Positions 9,032-17,645 of a stretch of 64,000 nucleotides of DNA are shown here, one piece after another (within the stretch, counting starts at the first letter, position 1; the number at the start of each line of letters is the position of its first letter). The stretch covers positions 39,325 to 103,324 of the forward strand of contig NZ_JAGYPG010000001.1 in the NCBI RefSeq assembly GCF_018343625.1, given 5' to 3'. Source of the stretch: Lederbergia citri (GTDB lineage: Bacteria; Bacillota; Bacilli; Bacillales; Bacillaceae_C). Made by a program: the position numbers and the translations under genes. The notes under the pieces were generated by a model, which had not been told where the DNA came from, ran no database searches, and saw nothing but the letters and a program-made list of their open reading frames with translations.

Positions 9032-9892
9032 CTAAAGAAACTTATCAAAAATAGAGGGGCTGTCTAAAAAAGAGGCAGTAACTTGGATCTTTTTAAGTAA
9101 AAATGGATGTGTGAATTCAAGTTTTCGTGCATGAAGTGCTTGTCTAGGGAACTTTGGACTTCCCCCGTATAGTTTATCCCCAGCTAGCGGGTGCCCAATA
9201 AATGATAAGTGTACGCGGATTTGATGGGTTCTCCCTGTGTCCAAAGAACACTCAATTAATGAGAGATTTTCCTTCTTAAAGGTATTTATTACCTTATAAT
9301 GTGTAATTGCCTGTTGTCCGGTTTTCGAAACCCTTCGGCGCGTTGGATGATGTCGATCTCTGCCAATTGGTTCTGAAATCTTCCCATTTTTATTCCTTAT
9401 CATTCCGTCTGCAAGCGCCAAATAAGTCCGTTTAATTTCACGATCGGTAAGCATTCTGTCAAGTATCACTTGACTGAAAATATTTTTTGCGAATAAAACT
9501 GCCCCCGTTGTATTTTTATCAAGGCGATGGATATGTCTGGGATATTCCCCTTGTAAATGATATGACACGGCGTTTGCTAAAGTGTTCGTCTCTCTTTCAT
9601 TTGGATGAGTTGCCATATCAGTCGGTTTATTTACTACTAATAAATAGTCATCTTCGTACAGAATTTCCAAAGGATAGGCGAATGGAGCAAGCATGTTATC
9701 TTCTTCACATAATGAAATGAAAAGTTCATCGCCGTGGTGTAAAGGAGTGCTCCAATTTACGAAATCCCTATTTACGGTGATAGCTTTGTCCATTCTTAAA
9801 TGATGTATTAGCTTTTTTGGAACCTTCCATTCGGTACGTAATAAATGTTCTATAGTCATTCCATTCCATTGTTCTTGAATAAAAACTCGCAT
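9032..9892 (-). CDS. yhcT: RluA-family 23S rRNA pseudouridine synthase YhcT
   Basis: 286 residues. An S4-like N-terminal portion (residues about 10-60) precedes the catalytic domain. The active-site motif HRLDKNTTG is at residues 122-130, with the catalytic Asp at 125, and GRTHQIRVHLSFIGHPLAGD follows near residue 225, as in RluA/RluD enzymes. It converts specific uridines of large rRNA to pseudouridine. The place upstream of yhcU matches B. subtilis. Divergent transcription from yhcU is seen here. Confidence 0.9.
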   Translation of the reverse strand: MRVFIQEQWNGMTIEHLLRTEWKVPKKLIHHLRMDKAITVNRDFVNWSTPLHHGDELFISLCEEDNMLAPFAYPLEILYEDDYLLVVNKPTDMATHPNERETNTLANAVSYHLQGEYPRHIHRLDKNTTGAVLFAKNIFSQVILDRMLTDREIKRTYLALADGMIRNKNGKISEPIGRDRHHPTRRRVSKTGQQAITHYKVINTFKKENLSLIECSLDTGRTHQIRVHLSFIGHPLAGDKLYGGSPKFPRQALHARKLEFTHPFLLKKIQVTASFLDSPSIFDKFL

Positions 9893-9999
9893 CTTTATGA
9901 ACCCCTTAATAAAAGTTTCTTGATATTCCCAATCTCTTCTGCATGTATTCTATGTTATTCTAATAGAAAATAAAGAAATAAAAAAGGTAGGGTCAAGGT

Positions 10000-10398
10000 A
10001 TGAAAGTAGTAGTTGCATCGACTGAAGAACAGGGAGAGAGGTTGGAGGAGCTTATTCAACACTTTTATTCTGTTGTCTTTCCGCAATATTTTGATGATAA
10101 CGAGATATCCGAGTTTATAGACCTGAAAATACTACAATTACCTAATCAAGAGGATGAACCATTATTTACATTAGACGGTGCCTTTCGTGCTATTTGTAGT
10201 ATGGAGGTCATCATGATTATTTTAGAGTCTAATATGAATAAAAAATATACAAAGTTATTCAATAAAAATGTTGAAATCTTAAAAGAAACAGGATTGTTTT
10301 TTCCTTTTACCCATCGTAATTTTACTTCCCAAAAAAGTAAAAAAGTAAATACGATCTTCAGCATGTTTTCAAATTCAACAAATCAACTTTTGATGTAA
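10000..10398 (+). CDS. yhcU: DUF5365 family protein YhcU
   Basis: 132 residues, soluble, no known catalytic motif. Sequence features such as FYSVVFPQYF, FIDLKILQLP and a C-terminal ETGLFFPF are those of the YhcU family, which has no assigned function. It has the same neighbours as in B. subtilis (yhcT before, yhcY/yhcZ after). A terminator closes the unit. Confidence 0.8.
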   Translation: MKVVVASTEEQGERLEELIQHFYSVVFPQYFDDNEISEFIDLKILQLPNQEDEPLFTLDGAFRAICSMEVIMIILESNMNKKYTKLFNKNVEILKETGLFFPFTHRNFTSQKSKKVNTIFSMFSNSTNQLLM

Positions 10399-10403
10399 AA
10401 GAA

Positions 10404-10437
10404 AGGCTGTCTAAAGTTTACACTAGACAGCCTTTTT
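10404..10437 (+). terminator. Terminator of yhcU
   Basis: AGGCTGTCTA and TAGACAGCCT form a perfect ten-base stem followed by TTTTT. Confidence 0.9.
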
Positions 10438-10440
10438 CGA

Positions 10441-10640
10441 TATTTAGGAAATGTTAGATTGGAACTTTGTGGTAACTTTTAAGAAGATGGTTCCCGTCAA
10501 GCGCAACAGCCATCGAACATCAAACTTTCGGTTTCTTCCTACGCATAAAAGAACATCGACTGAAACTGCGACGTCCTGTGGGCCAGTACGTCGCTGGAAA
10601 GGCGCTTGCGCTTTAGTCAGTACATCATTGCTTATTCTAT
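10441..10640 (+). repeat. Dispersed repeat element, partial copy 2
   Basis: It begins agattggaactttgtgg as at 60605, continues with acatcaaactttcggtttct and ends with gcgacgtcctgtgggccagt and ggcgcttgcgctt. A small open frame (10451-10669) inside it is repeat-derived. It fills the gap between yhcU and yhcY. Confidence 0.75.
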
Positions 10641-10749
10641 TTTATATTCTATTCATACTAAAGTTGTAGAAGAATTTACGCCATAATGAGAATAAAGTCT
10701 AAATCGGTTTTTTTGTATACTATAAAGAGAGTAGCAGGAGGGATTTTGG

Positions 10750-11874
10750 ATGCCACGGGATATAAATGTAAAAAATTCCAATTTACGTGTACTTAAAGAA
10801 ATTGCTGAATTACTAAATGAAGGAACTGAAATTTCGCCTTTATTATCAGATGTTCTTAAAAAGCTTTTAGAAGTAACTGGTGTTACAACCGGATGGATAT
10901 TTTTAATCGGACCTGATGGGCGGCAAACCCTTGCATCTGCAGAACATTTACCTGTTGCTCTTTCAAAAAATAATTGTGATCCTTTGAAGCGTGGCGGTTG
11001 TTGGTGTATAGAAGGTTTTCGCAATGGCAGCTTGACGAAGGCTTCAAATATTATAGAATGTAGACGACTTGAAAAAGCTGCGAAAATTAATAAAGAAGAA
11101 ACAGAGGGAATTGCCTTTCATGCAACAATCCCACTTACTTCAGGCGATGAAGTTTTTGGGTTATTAAATGTAGCAGCACCAGAAAAAAAAGAATTTAGCC
11201 GTGATGAGCTTGCGTTACTGGAATCGATTGCTTTACAAATTGGTTCTGCAATAAAAAGGGTGCGATTAACAAAAAAAGCACAAGAAATCGCCCTCATTGA
11301 AGAAAGAAATCGCCTTGCCCGTGACTTGCACGACTCAGTCAATCAATTATTATTTTCCCTCACTTTAACTGCAAGAGGAGGGGGAGAAATGACGGAAGAC
11401 ATTGATACAAAGCATACATTTCAACAAATACAGGAGCTTGCTCAAGAAGCATTGACTGAAATGAGAGCATTAATATGGCAGCTTAGGCCAAGTGGCTTAG
11501 AAAAAGGTCTTATTCAAGCCATTAAAGGATATGGAGAAATGTTAGGTCTGCATGTTGATACAAAATTATCCGGATTGCTTGCGTTACCTTCCCTTATAGA
11601 AGAAGCTTTATGGAGAATTAGTCAAGAGGCACTTAATAATTGTAAACGACATTCAGGGCAAGCAGATGTGTTTGTATCGATTAAGGCAACAAAATCTAAC
11701 GTTAAGCTTACTATTAGTGATTCTGGGTGCGGATTTATTTATGAAAAAGACAAAACACTCCCTTCTTTTGGGATTGAAAGCATGAGGGAGCGCGTAGAGG
11801 CTCTAAATGGTCAATTTGAATTAATAAGTGAATTAGGAATAGGAACGACGATAATTGTTGCATTGCCATATTAG
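10750..11874 (+). CDS. yhcY: GAF sensor histidine kinase YhcY (HPK7, HisKA_3 type)
   Basis: 374 residues, no membrane segment, start preceded by AGGAGGG. The N-terminal GAF domain (residues about 15-170) contains four cysteines at 76, 84, 86 and 104 (CX7CXCX17C), which suggests an iron-sulphur or other redox-sensing site as proposed for the staphylococcal AirS/YhcS kinase. The phosphorylated His is 194 in RDLHDSVNQLL. The ATPase part has EALNNCKRHS and SDSGCGF. It signals to the adjacent LuxR-type regulator YhcZ, whose gene begins 13 nt later. The cysteine ligand role is an inference. Confidence 0.9.
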   Translation: MPRDINVKNSNLRVLKEIAELLNEGTEISPLLSDVLKKLLEVTGVTTGWIFLIGPDGRQTLASAEHLPVALSKNNCDPLKRGGCWCIEGFRNGSLTKASNIIECRRLEKAAKINKEETEGIAFHATIPLTSGDEVFGLLNVAAPEKKEFSRDELALLESIALQIGSAIKRVRLTKKAQEIALIEERNRLARDLHDSVNQLLFSLTLTARGGGEMTEDIDTKHTFQQIQELAQEALTEMRALIWQLRPSGLEKGLIQAIKGYGEMLGLHVDTKLSGLLALPSLIEEALWRISQEALNNCKRHSGQADVFVSIKATKSNVKLTISDSGCGFIYEKDKTLPSFGIESMRERVEALNGQFELISELGIGTTIIVALPY

Positions 11875-11887
11875 GGGGAGAAATGAA

Positions 11888-12529
11888 ATGACGGTTCATG
11901 TGTTGATAGCGGATGATCATCATGTCGTTAGGCGGGGGCTTGTTTTTTTCCTGCAAACTCAAAAAGATATCCATATCGTTGGTGAAGCTAAAAATGGAAA
12001 AGAAGCGGTAGATCTTGCTCTCCAATTGCAGCCAGATGTAGTCCTAATGGATCTCGTTATGCCTATTATGGACGGAATAGAAGCAACAGGAAAAATTAAA
12101 GAAATATGCCCTAGTATAGAAATTATGATATTAACAAGCTTTGCAGATCAAGATCATGTCATTCCAGCAATAGAGGCAGGAGCTTCCGGATACCAACTGA
12201 AGGATATAGAGCCTGATGAACTTGCATCGGCCATTAGGAAGCTTGCGAATGGGGAAAATACATTGCATCCAAAAGCAACGAATTTACTGATGACTCGAAT
12301 GAACCGTAAAAACCCCGCTAATGATCGAATAGCTGCATTGACGCAAAGGGAAAAAGAGGTGCTGGCAGAGATTGCTAAAGGCAAGAGCAATAAGGAAATT
12401 GGGGCACAGTTAAAAATAACAGAGAAAACTGTGAAGACTCATGTATCCAATATTTTTATGAAATTGCAAGTTGCAGATCGGACTCAAGCTGCTCTCTTTG
12501 CCGTTAAAAATGGATTCGTTGAACAGTGA
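11888..12529 (+). CDS. yhcZ: LuxR/NarL-family response regulator YhcZ
   Basis: 213 residues from the ATG at 11888, seven bases after GGGGGAG; an in-frame upstream extension has no site. The receiver domain has the acidic pair DD (9-10) and the phospho-acceptor Asp55 in VVLMDLVMP, then a LuxR-type helix-turn-helix from about residue 146 (LTQREKEVLAEIAKGKSNKE). It is the cognate regulator of YhcY. The yhdA gene starts 28 nt downstream and is probably cotranscribed, so it may be a target as well as a neighbour. Confidence 0.92.
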   Translation: MTVHVLIADDHHVVRRGLVFFLQTQKDIHIVGEAKNGKEAVDLALQLQPDVVLMDLVMPIMDGIEATGKIKEICPSIEIMILTSFADQDHVIPAIEAGASGYQLKDIEPDELASAIRKLANGENTLHPKATNLLMTRMNRKNPANDRIAALTQREKEVLAEIAKGKSNKEIGAQLKITEKTVKTHVSNIFMKLQVADRTQAALFAVKNGFVEQ

Positions 12530-12557
12530 AGCAGCCAATAATGAAGGAGCGAACAGA

Positions 12558-13094
12558 ATGGATCGTATTCTAGTGGTTAATGGAGGAATGCCAAAAGGCG
12601 GAAGAACTGAACTATTAACACGTTATATTGCACGGAAATATAACTTTCATTATATTGATATTAGTGAAGCAAACCTACCTTTGTTGACAGGAGAAGAAGA
12701 GCAGTGGCGGCTGCAGTCAGTGGTCAATTTTAAAGATAAAGTCCGTTTATCACAAGGAATTATTTTGATCTCGCCTGAATATCATGGGGGAATGACGGGA
12801 GCACTGAAAAATACGTTGGATTTCCTGACAAGCGATGAACTTGAATATAAACCTGTGGCATTGGTCGCTACTGCAGGTGGAGGAAAAGGCGGCATCAACT
12901 GTTTAAATAATATGCGAACAGTTATGCGGGGCTTTTATGCAAATGTTATACCGAAGCAAATTGTGCTTGATCCGGAATGTTTTAACTATGACGACGGCAC
13001 TCTTTGGGAGGAATCGGCAAAACTAGTGGGTGATATGGTTCAAGAATTACAAATGTTTGTAAAGATGACATCAAATATTGAAACAAAAGCGTAA
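12558..13094 (+). CDS. yhdA: NADPH-dependent FMN reductase (YhdA/Azr type)
   Basis: 178 residues from the ATG with AAGGAGC eight bases upstream; a longer frame from 12471 overlaps yhcZ and is less likely. The flavodoxin-like fold shows the phosphate-binding loop GGMPKGGRTELL and the family hallmark SPEYHGGMTGALKNTLDFL. Relatives reduce FMN, azo dyes and quinones with NADPH. It follows yhcYZ as in B. subtilis. A strong terminator separates it from yhdB on the other strand. Confidence 0.88.
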   Translation: MDRILVVNGGMPKGGRTELLTRYIARKYNFHYIDISEANLPLLTGEEEQWRLQSVVNFKDKVRLSQGIILISPEYHGGMTGALKNTLDFLTSDELEYKPVALVATAGGGKGGINCLNNMRTVMRGFYANVIPKQIVLDPECFNYDDGTLWEESAKLVGDMVQELQMFVKMTSNIETKA

Positions 13095-13125
13095 CTCGGC
13101 ATCCTATAAAGGATGCCGAGTTTTT
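13095..13125. terminator. Terminator between yhdA and yhdB (convergent)
   Basis: CTCGGCATCC and GGATGCCGAG form a perfect ten-base stem with TTTTT on the plus strand. Confidence 0.92.
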
Positions 13126-13375
13126 ATATTGACAGAACTGGATTTTCATTTTGCTGAATTCCAGTGACATTATTCGCATGATCAAGGTAACGAAGCAAAG
13201 AATATAAATTACGCTCAATCACCGTATAATCACTTGAGAATTGATAAGCATGTAAAAATCGTTCAATCCTCTTAGAAAGCATATGATCTTTCGTTCTTAC
13301 CATTAAAACAATCAGGTTATCCCATTCGGAACGATGAGTGTAATACAAAGCGCGATCATAGTCTAATGTGTCCAT
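13124..13375 (-). CDS. yhdB: Small protein YhdB
   Basis: 83 residues starting MDTLDYDRALYYTHRSEWDN. It matches the short uncharacterised YhdB family and its expected place after yhdA. The ribosome binding site is AAGGAGGG. No catalytic motif is visible; the protein is rich in Tyr, Arg and Asp and predicted helical. Confidence 0.75.
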   Translation of the reverse strand: MDTLDYDRALYYTHRSEWDNLIVLMVRTKDHMLSKRIERFLHAYQFSSDYTVIERNLYSLLRYLDHANNVTGIQQNENPVLSI

Positions 13376-13444
13376 TTTAAACCCTCCTTTTGGGAGTTAT
13401 CATTATTATTTGCTTGAAGGGAAGTTGTTTGCAGTGTAAATGTT

Positions 13445-13474
13445 GACATTTTGATTGATTTTTTTACATACATT
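13445..13474 (+). promoter_or_regulatory. Sigma-E-type promoter of spoVR
   Basis: The -10 element CATACATT at 13467 matches the sigma-E consensus CATACANT. A partial -35 (GACATTT at 13445) lies 14 nt upstream. spoVR is a mother-cell gene in B. subtilis. Confidence 0.6.
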
Positions 13475-13497
13475 GTGGATAAAAGGGGGTATTGAAA

Positions 13498-14910
13498 ATG
13501 AATTCCGATTCGAAAGCGTTGGAATATGCCATTAGTGAAATTACCGAAATTGCAAGGGGAATGGGTTTAGATTTTTATCCAATGCGTTATGAAATATGCC
13601 CTGCTGATATTATTTATACGTTCGGAGCTTATGGAATGCCGACCCGTTTTTCACACTGGAGCTTTGGTAAACAATTTTTCAAAATGAAGCTTCATTATGA
13701 TTTTGGTTTAAGTAAAATTTATGAATTAGTCATAAATTCCAATCCTTGTTATGCCTTTCTTCTCGATTCAAATTCCCTTATTCAAAACAAACTGATTGTA
13801 GCTCATGTGCTTGCTCATTGCGACTTTTTTAAAAATAATGTGCGTTTTCGTAATACGAAAAGAGATATGGTGGAAAGTATGGCAGCGACAGCTGAACGTG
13901 TCAGACAATATGAAATAGAACATGGAAAACAAGAAGTGGAAAGTTTTTTAGATGCAGTACTTGCTATTGAGGAGCATATCGACCCTTCCTTATTAAGACC
14001 AACATTAGATTGGTCGTTGGACGACGATGATGAATGGGAAGATGATGATGCTACGGTATCCGAATATGATGATTTGTGGTTACTTGATGATAAAAAAGAG
14101 AATAAAAAGGAACGTAAAAAGAAGAAGAAACCATTTCCTCCAAGACCTGAAAAGGACATCATGCTCTTTATTCAAGAATATAGTAGAGAGCTTACTGATT
14201 GGCAAAGAGATATTATGACGATGATCCGTGAAGAAATGTTGTATTTTTGGCCGCAACTCGAAACGAAAATAATGAATGAAGGCTGGGCATCCTATTGGCA
14301 TCAGAGAATATTACGTGAGATGGATTTATCTAGCGATGAGTCAATTGAATTTGCAAAATTAAATGCAGGGGTCGTTCAACCATCCAGAACAAATATAAAT
14401 CCGTATTATCTAGGCCTAAAAATATTTGAGGATATTGAAGAAAGATGGAATAATCCTGATGAAGACATGATTAAGGATGGAGTAGAACCAAATTCAGGCA
14501 GGGAAAAAATATTTGAAGTTCGAGAAATTGAATCTGATATTTCCTTTTTGCGAAATTACCTGACAAAGGATCTTGTTTTAAGAGAAGATATGTATCTTTT
14601 CCAAAAGCAAGGGCGTGATTATAAAATCATCGACAAAGAATGGACTGAGGTTAGAGACCAGCTAGTAAACATGAGAGTGAATGGAGGTTTCCCATATATT
14701 TCGGTGAATGACGGGGATTATATGAAAAATGGTGAACTGTATTTGAAACATGGGTATGAGGGAATCGAGCTTGATTTAAAATACTTGGAGAAGGTATTAC
14801 CATACATTCATCAATTATGGGGAAGATCGGTTCATCTTGAAAGTGTAGTGGAAAGTAGACCGATGTTATTTAGTTTTGACGGAAGAAATATGCAAAGAAA
14901 GTTTATATAA
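13498..14910 (+). CDS. spoVR: Stage V sporulation protein R
   Basis: 470 residues, start ATG at 13498 after AAAGGGGG. The protein keeps the SpoVR landmarks [44 protein letters not shown] and the C-terminal [17 protein letters not shown] low-complexity insert at residues about 176-215 runs from acidic ([10 protein letters not shown]) to strongly basic (KKERKKKKK), which is common for the family. It is involved in spore cortex formation and is linked functionally with PrkA and YhbH, whose gene opens the window. It is a monocistronic gene with its own terminator. Confidence 0.95.
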   Translation: MNSDSKALEYAISEITEIARGMGLDFYPMRYEICPADIIYTFGAYGMPTRFSHWSFGKQFFKMKLHYDFGLSKIYELVINSNPCYAFLLDSNSLIQNKLIVAHVLAHCDFFKNNVRFRNTKRDMVESMAATAERVRQYEIEHGKQEVESFLDAVLAIEEHIDPSLLRPTLDWSLDDDDEWEDDDATVSEYDDLWLLDDKKENKKERKKKKKPFPPRPEKDIMLFIQEYSRELTDWQRDIMTMIREEMLYFWPQLETKIMNEGWASYWHQRILREMDLSSDESIEFAKLNAGVVQPSRTNINPYYLGLKIFEDIEERWNNPDEDMIKDGVEPNSGREKIFEVREIESDISFLRNYLTKDLVLREDMYLFQKQGRDYKIIDKEWTEVRDQLVNMRVNGGFPYISVNDGDYMKNGELYLKHGYEGIELDLKYLEKVLPYIHQLWGRSVHLESVVESRPMLFSFDGRNMQRKFI

Positions 14911-14919
14911 AATAATTTA

Positions 14920-14958
14920 TAATGCATCCCTTTCTCGGGTATGCATTATTTTTTTTTT
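14920..14958. terminator. Terminator of spoVR, possibly bidirectional
   Basis: AATGCATCCC and GGGTATGCATT pair and are followed by a long T run. The same T run covers the 3' end of the opposite gene. Confidence 0.8.
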
Positions 14959-15230
14959 GAATTTCGATAAGCGATAAACGAAGTCTTCAACCCAGCATAT
15001 ACTCCAACAGCAGCATTCCCATAGAAAAATCCCATGAAAACAGCTGCCCAAAAATTATATTTATGAGCGATAAAGATAGAAAAAATAAGACCGAGAATCG
15101 TAGCTATCGTAGGTACTAAAAAACGAGGTACACGAAGGAAGATCTTTATTATTTGCGTAACAACAACAACTAATGGGACTGCTATAACTGCGTCCCAAAA
15201 ATTCGTATGAATAATTGGAAAATGCTCCAT
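14946..15230 (-). CDS. Small holin-like membrane protein
   Basis: 94 residues with about three hydrophobic segments and a basic C-terminal tail (RNSKKK). The pattern AVPLVVVVTQIIKI, RFLVPTIATILGLIF and GFFYGNAAVGVYAGLKTS resembles phage A118-type holins in layout. No lysin gene is near, so a role in lysis is not implied. The start ATG lies after AGAGAT, a weak site. The function is unknown. Confidence 0.6.
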   Translation of the reverse strand: MEHFPIIHTNFWDAVIAVPLVVVVTQIIKIFLRVPRFLVPTIATILGLIFSIFIAHKYNFWAAVFMGFFYGNAAVGVYAGLKTSFIAYRNSKKK

Positions 15231-15261
15231 ATCTCTCTACCACACCTTATACTTTTTAATT

Positions 15262-15395
15262 AACTTACAAGGAACTTATAGATTGAAACTTTGTGGATAA
15301 AAGGTAATTTCCTTTGGCGCAAGCACCTCGACAAGGCCCTGAGTTTGTGGTCGCTGAATAGGCGCGTACGTTTAGTTCTTAGCATTTCCCTATTT
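15262..15395 (+). repeat. Dispersed repeat element, partial copy 3
   Basis: It begins cttatagattgaaactttg as at 60600, then carries ggcgcaagcacctcgac and ends with ctgaataggcgcgtacgttt. It is degenerate, lies between two minus-strand genes, and keeps the plus orientation of the other copies. Confidence 0.6.
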
Positions 15396-15411
15396 CTAGT
15401 AAAAGATGAAT

Positions 15412-15445
15412 AAAAAAAGAAGGAGCATCGTAAGACACTCCTTCC
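15412..15445 (-). terminator. Terminator of the YjcZ-type gene at 15458
   Basis: On the minus strand GAAGGAG and CTCCTTC pair around a 12-nt loop and are followed by seven T. Confidence 0.85.
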
Positions 15446-15457
15446 CCGGTTCGAACC

Positions 15458-15550
15458 TTAGTATACAAATGCCGTTCCAACGATGATAAGCAGAATGAAT
15501 AAAACAACAATTAACGCAAAGTTCATTCCATGGTGATGTTCGTGGCTCAT
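15458..15550 (-). CDS. YjcZ/SscA-family sporulation micro-protein 1
   Basis: 30 residues, MSHEHHHGMN followed by the family core [26 protein letters not shown] precedes the ATG. Members are tiny spore-associated proteins, with SscA of B. subtilis implicated in spore coat assembly and germination. A sigma-K-type promoter lies upstream and a terminator downstream, so this is a self-contained gene. The His-rich head is unlike the Gly/Tyr-rich heads of the other three copies in the window. Confidence 0.85.
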   Translation of the reverse strand: MSHEHHHGMNFALIVVLFILLIIVGTAFVY

Positions 15551-15577
15551 AATGGCACCTCCTTAAAGGTTCTAACT

Positions 15578-15605
15578 TATGTTATGGAAAGTATATACAA
15601 TCTGT
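15578..15605 (-). promoter_or_regulatory. Sigma-K-type promoter of YjcZ-type gene 1
   Basis: On the minus strand ACA (15605-15603), 16 nt and CATAACATA (15586-15578) match the sigma-K pattern AC-N16-CATANNNTA. Confidence 0.6.
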
Positions 15606-15817
15606 ATAGGACAACGTGTAGTTTTAGAAAAAATGGCTATAGTGTAATGATTTTCATTGTATCTTATAAATTATAGTTACTTTTTACTAGTAAATACCTT
15701 AAAAACAGGAAAATAGGCTGATTTAATTTCAGAAAAATTAGTATAGTATGAAAAGTACATCAAGTTAATATTTTCACATTTAGCATTTCCATTAAAATGA
15801 AATGAGGGATGAGTAAA

Positions 15818-17110
15818 GTGAGAATTCTTAAAAAGGCATTATTGTTGTTTGCTTTTGCACTAATGATGAACTTTATCATCACTACTTCAAGTGAAGCAAC
15901 TTCTATGCCAAAAACAAATTTTGGACAAATTGAAAGAGTAGATGTAATTACGGATGTTTTGCCTGAAGGTGAAAAGGTAGTTGCCCTCGCTATTAATTAC
16001 AAGAAAGAAATCAATACTCACTCTTTATCTAACTCTACATTTGAAGTGAATGCACTTCATGGAGAGAATGCTGCGATGAGAAATATAACAAAAGTATATG
16101 CAAACACTTCACCAGAATTAAGTGATCAAGGAAAAAATGGAAATTTCGTTATCATTGAGTTGGATAAAAATGATCCGATAGCTGGGACCTTATTTTATGA
16201 TATTCGGACAGGAATTAATACGAGGCTCTCCCTTGAATATACTGTCACTCAAGTGAAAGATATTAAGACGGCGATTGGAAATAATGTTCCGACAACGCCT
16301 AATGTACTTGTAAATTCAGGTGAAATTAATTTGGTTGTAGATGATTTTTCTGAAAAAGTCATTACAGACGAGAATGGAAACTTTTTAAACTATCGTCTTT
16401 TTGAACCTGAAAATACAGGAGAAAAGCAGCCATTAGTCTTATTTCTCCATGGAGCAGGTGAAAGAGGCGTAAGTAATGATGTTCAGCTATTAGCAAATAG
16501 AGGGGCAATAAGCTGGGCTCACCCAGATCAGCAGGCGATGAATTCTGCATATGTGGCTGCACCACAGGCGGCTATTGGTGCTAGCTGGACAAGCCAGACG
16601 AATTCAAAACTTCTACTTAATCTTATAGAAACATTAAAAAATGAATATCCAATTGATCCTGATCGAATTTATATTACTGGAATTTCAATGGGTGGTATGG
16701 GGACTTGGTCGCTTATACAGAGCAATCCTGATCTTTTTGCAGCTGCCATTCCTGTTTGTGGTACAGGTAATGTGAATTTAGCCCGAAATTTAGTGAACCT
16801 TCCGCTCTGGGTGGCACATTCAGCAGATGATACAACCGTTCCTGTAAGTGGTTCAAGAAACATGGTCAATGCAATTGAAGGGGCTGGAGGAAAAGTTGTG
16901 AGAGCTGAATATGCAGGTAATTTAAGTAAGGATGCTGCAAATGCGGCTGCTCAACAACTGCTTAATACTGCAATTGCAAATGGAAGCCATACATTGTACT
17001 CAGAATATGTTAGAGGAACAACTCCTATTAACGGACATTTCGCTTGGGTACCAACATACGAAAATGACGTATTAAGAAACTGGCTATTTACAAATGTAAG
17101 AGGACATTAA
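15818..17110 (+). CDS. Secreted alpha/beta-hydrolase esterase with N-terminal Ig-like domain
   Basis: About 430 residues. I prefer the GTG at 15818 because GAGGGATGAG lies correctly upstream, although an ATG three codons earlier is in frame. A signal peptide (KKALLLFAFALMMNFIITTSS) is followed by an Ig-like domain to about residue 150. The hydrolase then begins LNYRLFEPEN, with the oxyanion stretch LFLHGAGERG, the nucleophile Ser in GISMGGMGTW, and candidate Asp and His in HSADDTTVPVSGS and NGHFAW. The layout resembles EstA/EstD-type esterases of thermophiles. It is probably exported. The substrate is unknown and it is a single gene. Confidence 0.8.
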   Translation: MRILKKALLLFAFALMMNFIITTSSEATSMPKTNFGQIERVDVITDVLPEGEKVVALAINYKKEINTHSLSNSTFEVNALHGENAAMRNITKVYANTSPELSDQGKNGNFVIIELDKNDPIAGTLFYDIRTGINTRLSLEYTVTQVKDIKTAIGNNVPTTPNVLVNSGEINLVVDDFSEKVITDENGNFLNYRLFEPENTGEKQPLVLFLHGAGERGVSNDVQLLANRGAISWAHPDQQAMNSAYVAAPQAAIGASWTSQTNSKLLLNLIETLKNEYPIDPDRIYITGISMGGMGTWSLIQSNPDLFAAAIPVCGTGNVNLARNLVNLPLWVAHSADDTTVPVSGSRNMVNAIEGAGGKVVRAEYAGNLSKDAANAAAQQLLNTAIANGSHTLYSEYVRGTTPINGHFAWVPTYENDVLRNWLFTNVRGH

Positions 17111-17111
17111 T

Positions 17112-17148
17112 AAAAAGCTACTCTGGAAATCCCAGGGTAGCTTTTCAT
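17112..17148 (+). terminator. Terminator of the esterase gene
   Basis: AAAAGCTACTCTGG pairs with CCCAGGGTAGCTTTT. It also overlaps the end of the convergent small gene. Confidence 0.75.
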
Positions 17149-17423
17149 GAAGTTTTTATAATTACGATGGATACAAGAACAACGATTCCGAAAGAAACAT
17201 AGCCTGCAACTCTAACAGGATGTCTTTTATCTTTATCAAACGATTCAAACACTCTTGTTGTAATATCAAGAAAAAGCAAAGTGGCAATCGTAATAAAAAA
17301 TCCCATCCAAAAAGATTTACCAGATGCATTGAATACTTCCAATAATTTGGAAATAAAAATAATCCAAACAAAACCGAGTAGACCATTTAAAATAACCGAA
17401 TAAGTCATTAATAAAATTTTCAT
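17145..17423 (-). CDS. Small membrane protein, function unknown
   Basis: 92 residues from the ATG at 17423, eight bases after GGAGG; the open frame extends six codons upstream without a better site. Three hydrophobic segments are visible (MTYSVILNGLLGFVWIIFI, WMGFFITIATLLFLDI, YVSFGIVVLVSIVII), the last two separated by a charged loop ESFDKDKRHPVR. I do not recognise the family. Confidence 0.6.
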   Translation of the reverse strand: MKILLMTYSVILNGLLGFVWIIFISKLLEVFNASGKSFWMGFFITIATLLFLDITTRVFESFDKDKRHPVRVAGYVSFGIVVLVSIVIIKTS

Positions 17424-17645
17424 CCTCACAACCTCCACCATATATCATACCATTATTACGTGAATTTTCATCGTATTCTATGAGAGATTCACGGCTATAT
17501 TGAATTAGTAATTCACAACCAAATTGAAAGAGAAGTTATTGTAATTCATATCTTGAATTTTGATACACAATCATAATGTTTTAAAAGAAGGAAATAAAAT
17601 GTTGATGTAGAATATTGTTGGAAGTCAATTTTTTTTGAAAAGCTG

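Noticed and set aside
14946..15230. Prophage remnant marked by a holin gene
   Set aside because: No lysin, structural or integrase genes surround it; only the topology resembles a holin.
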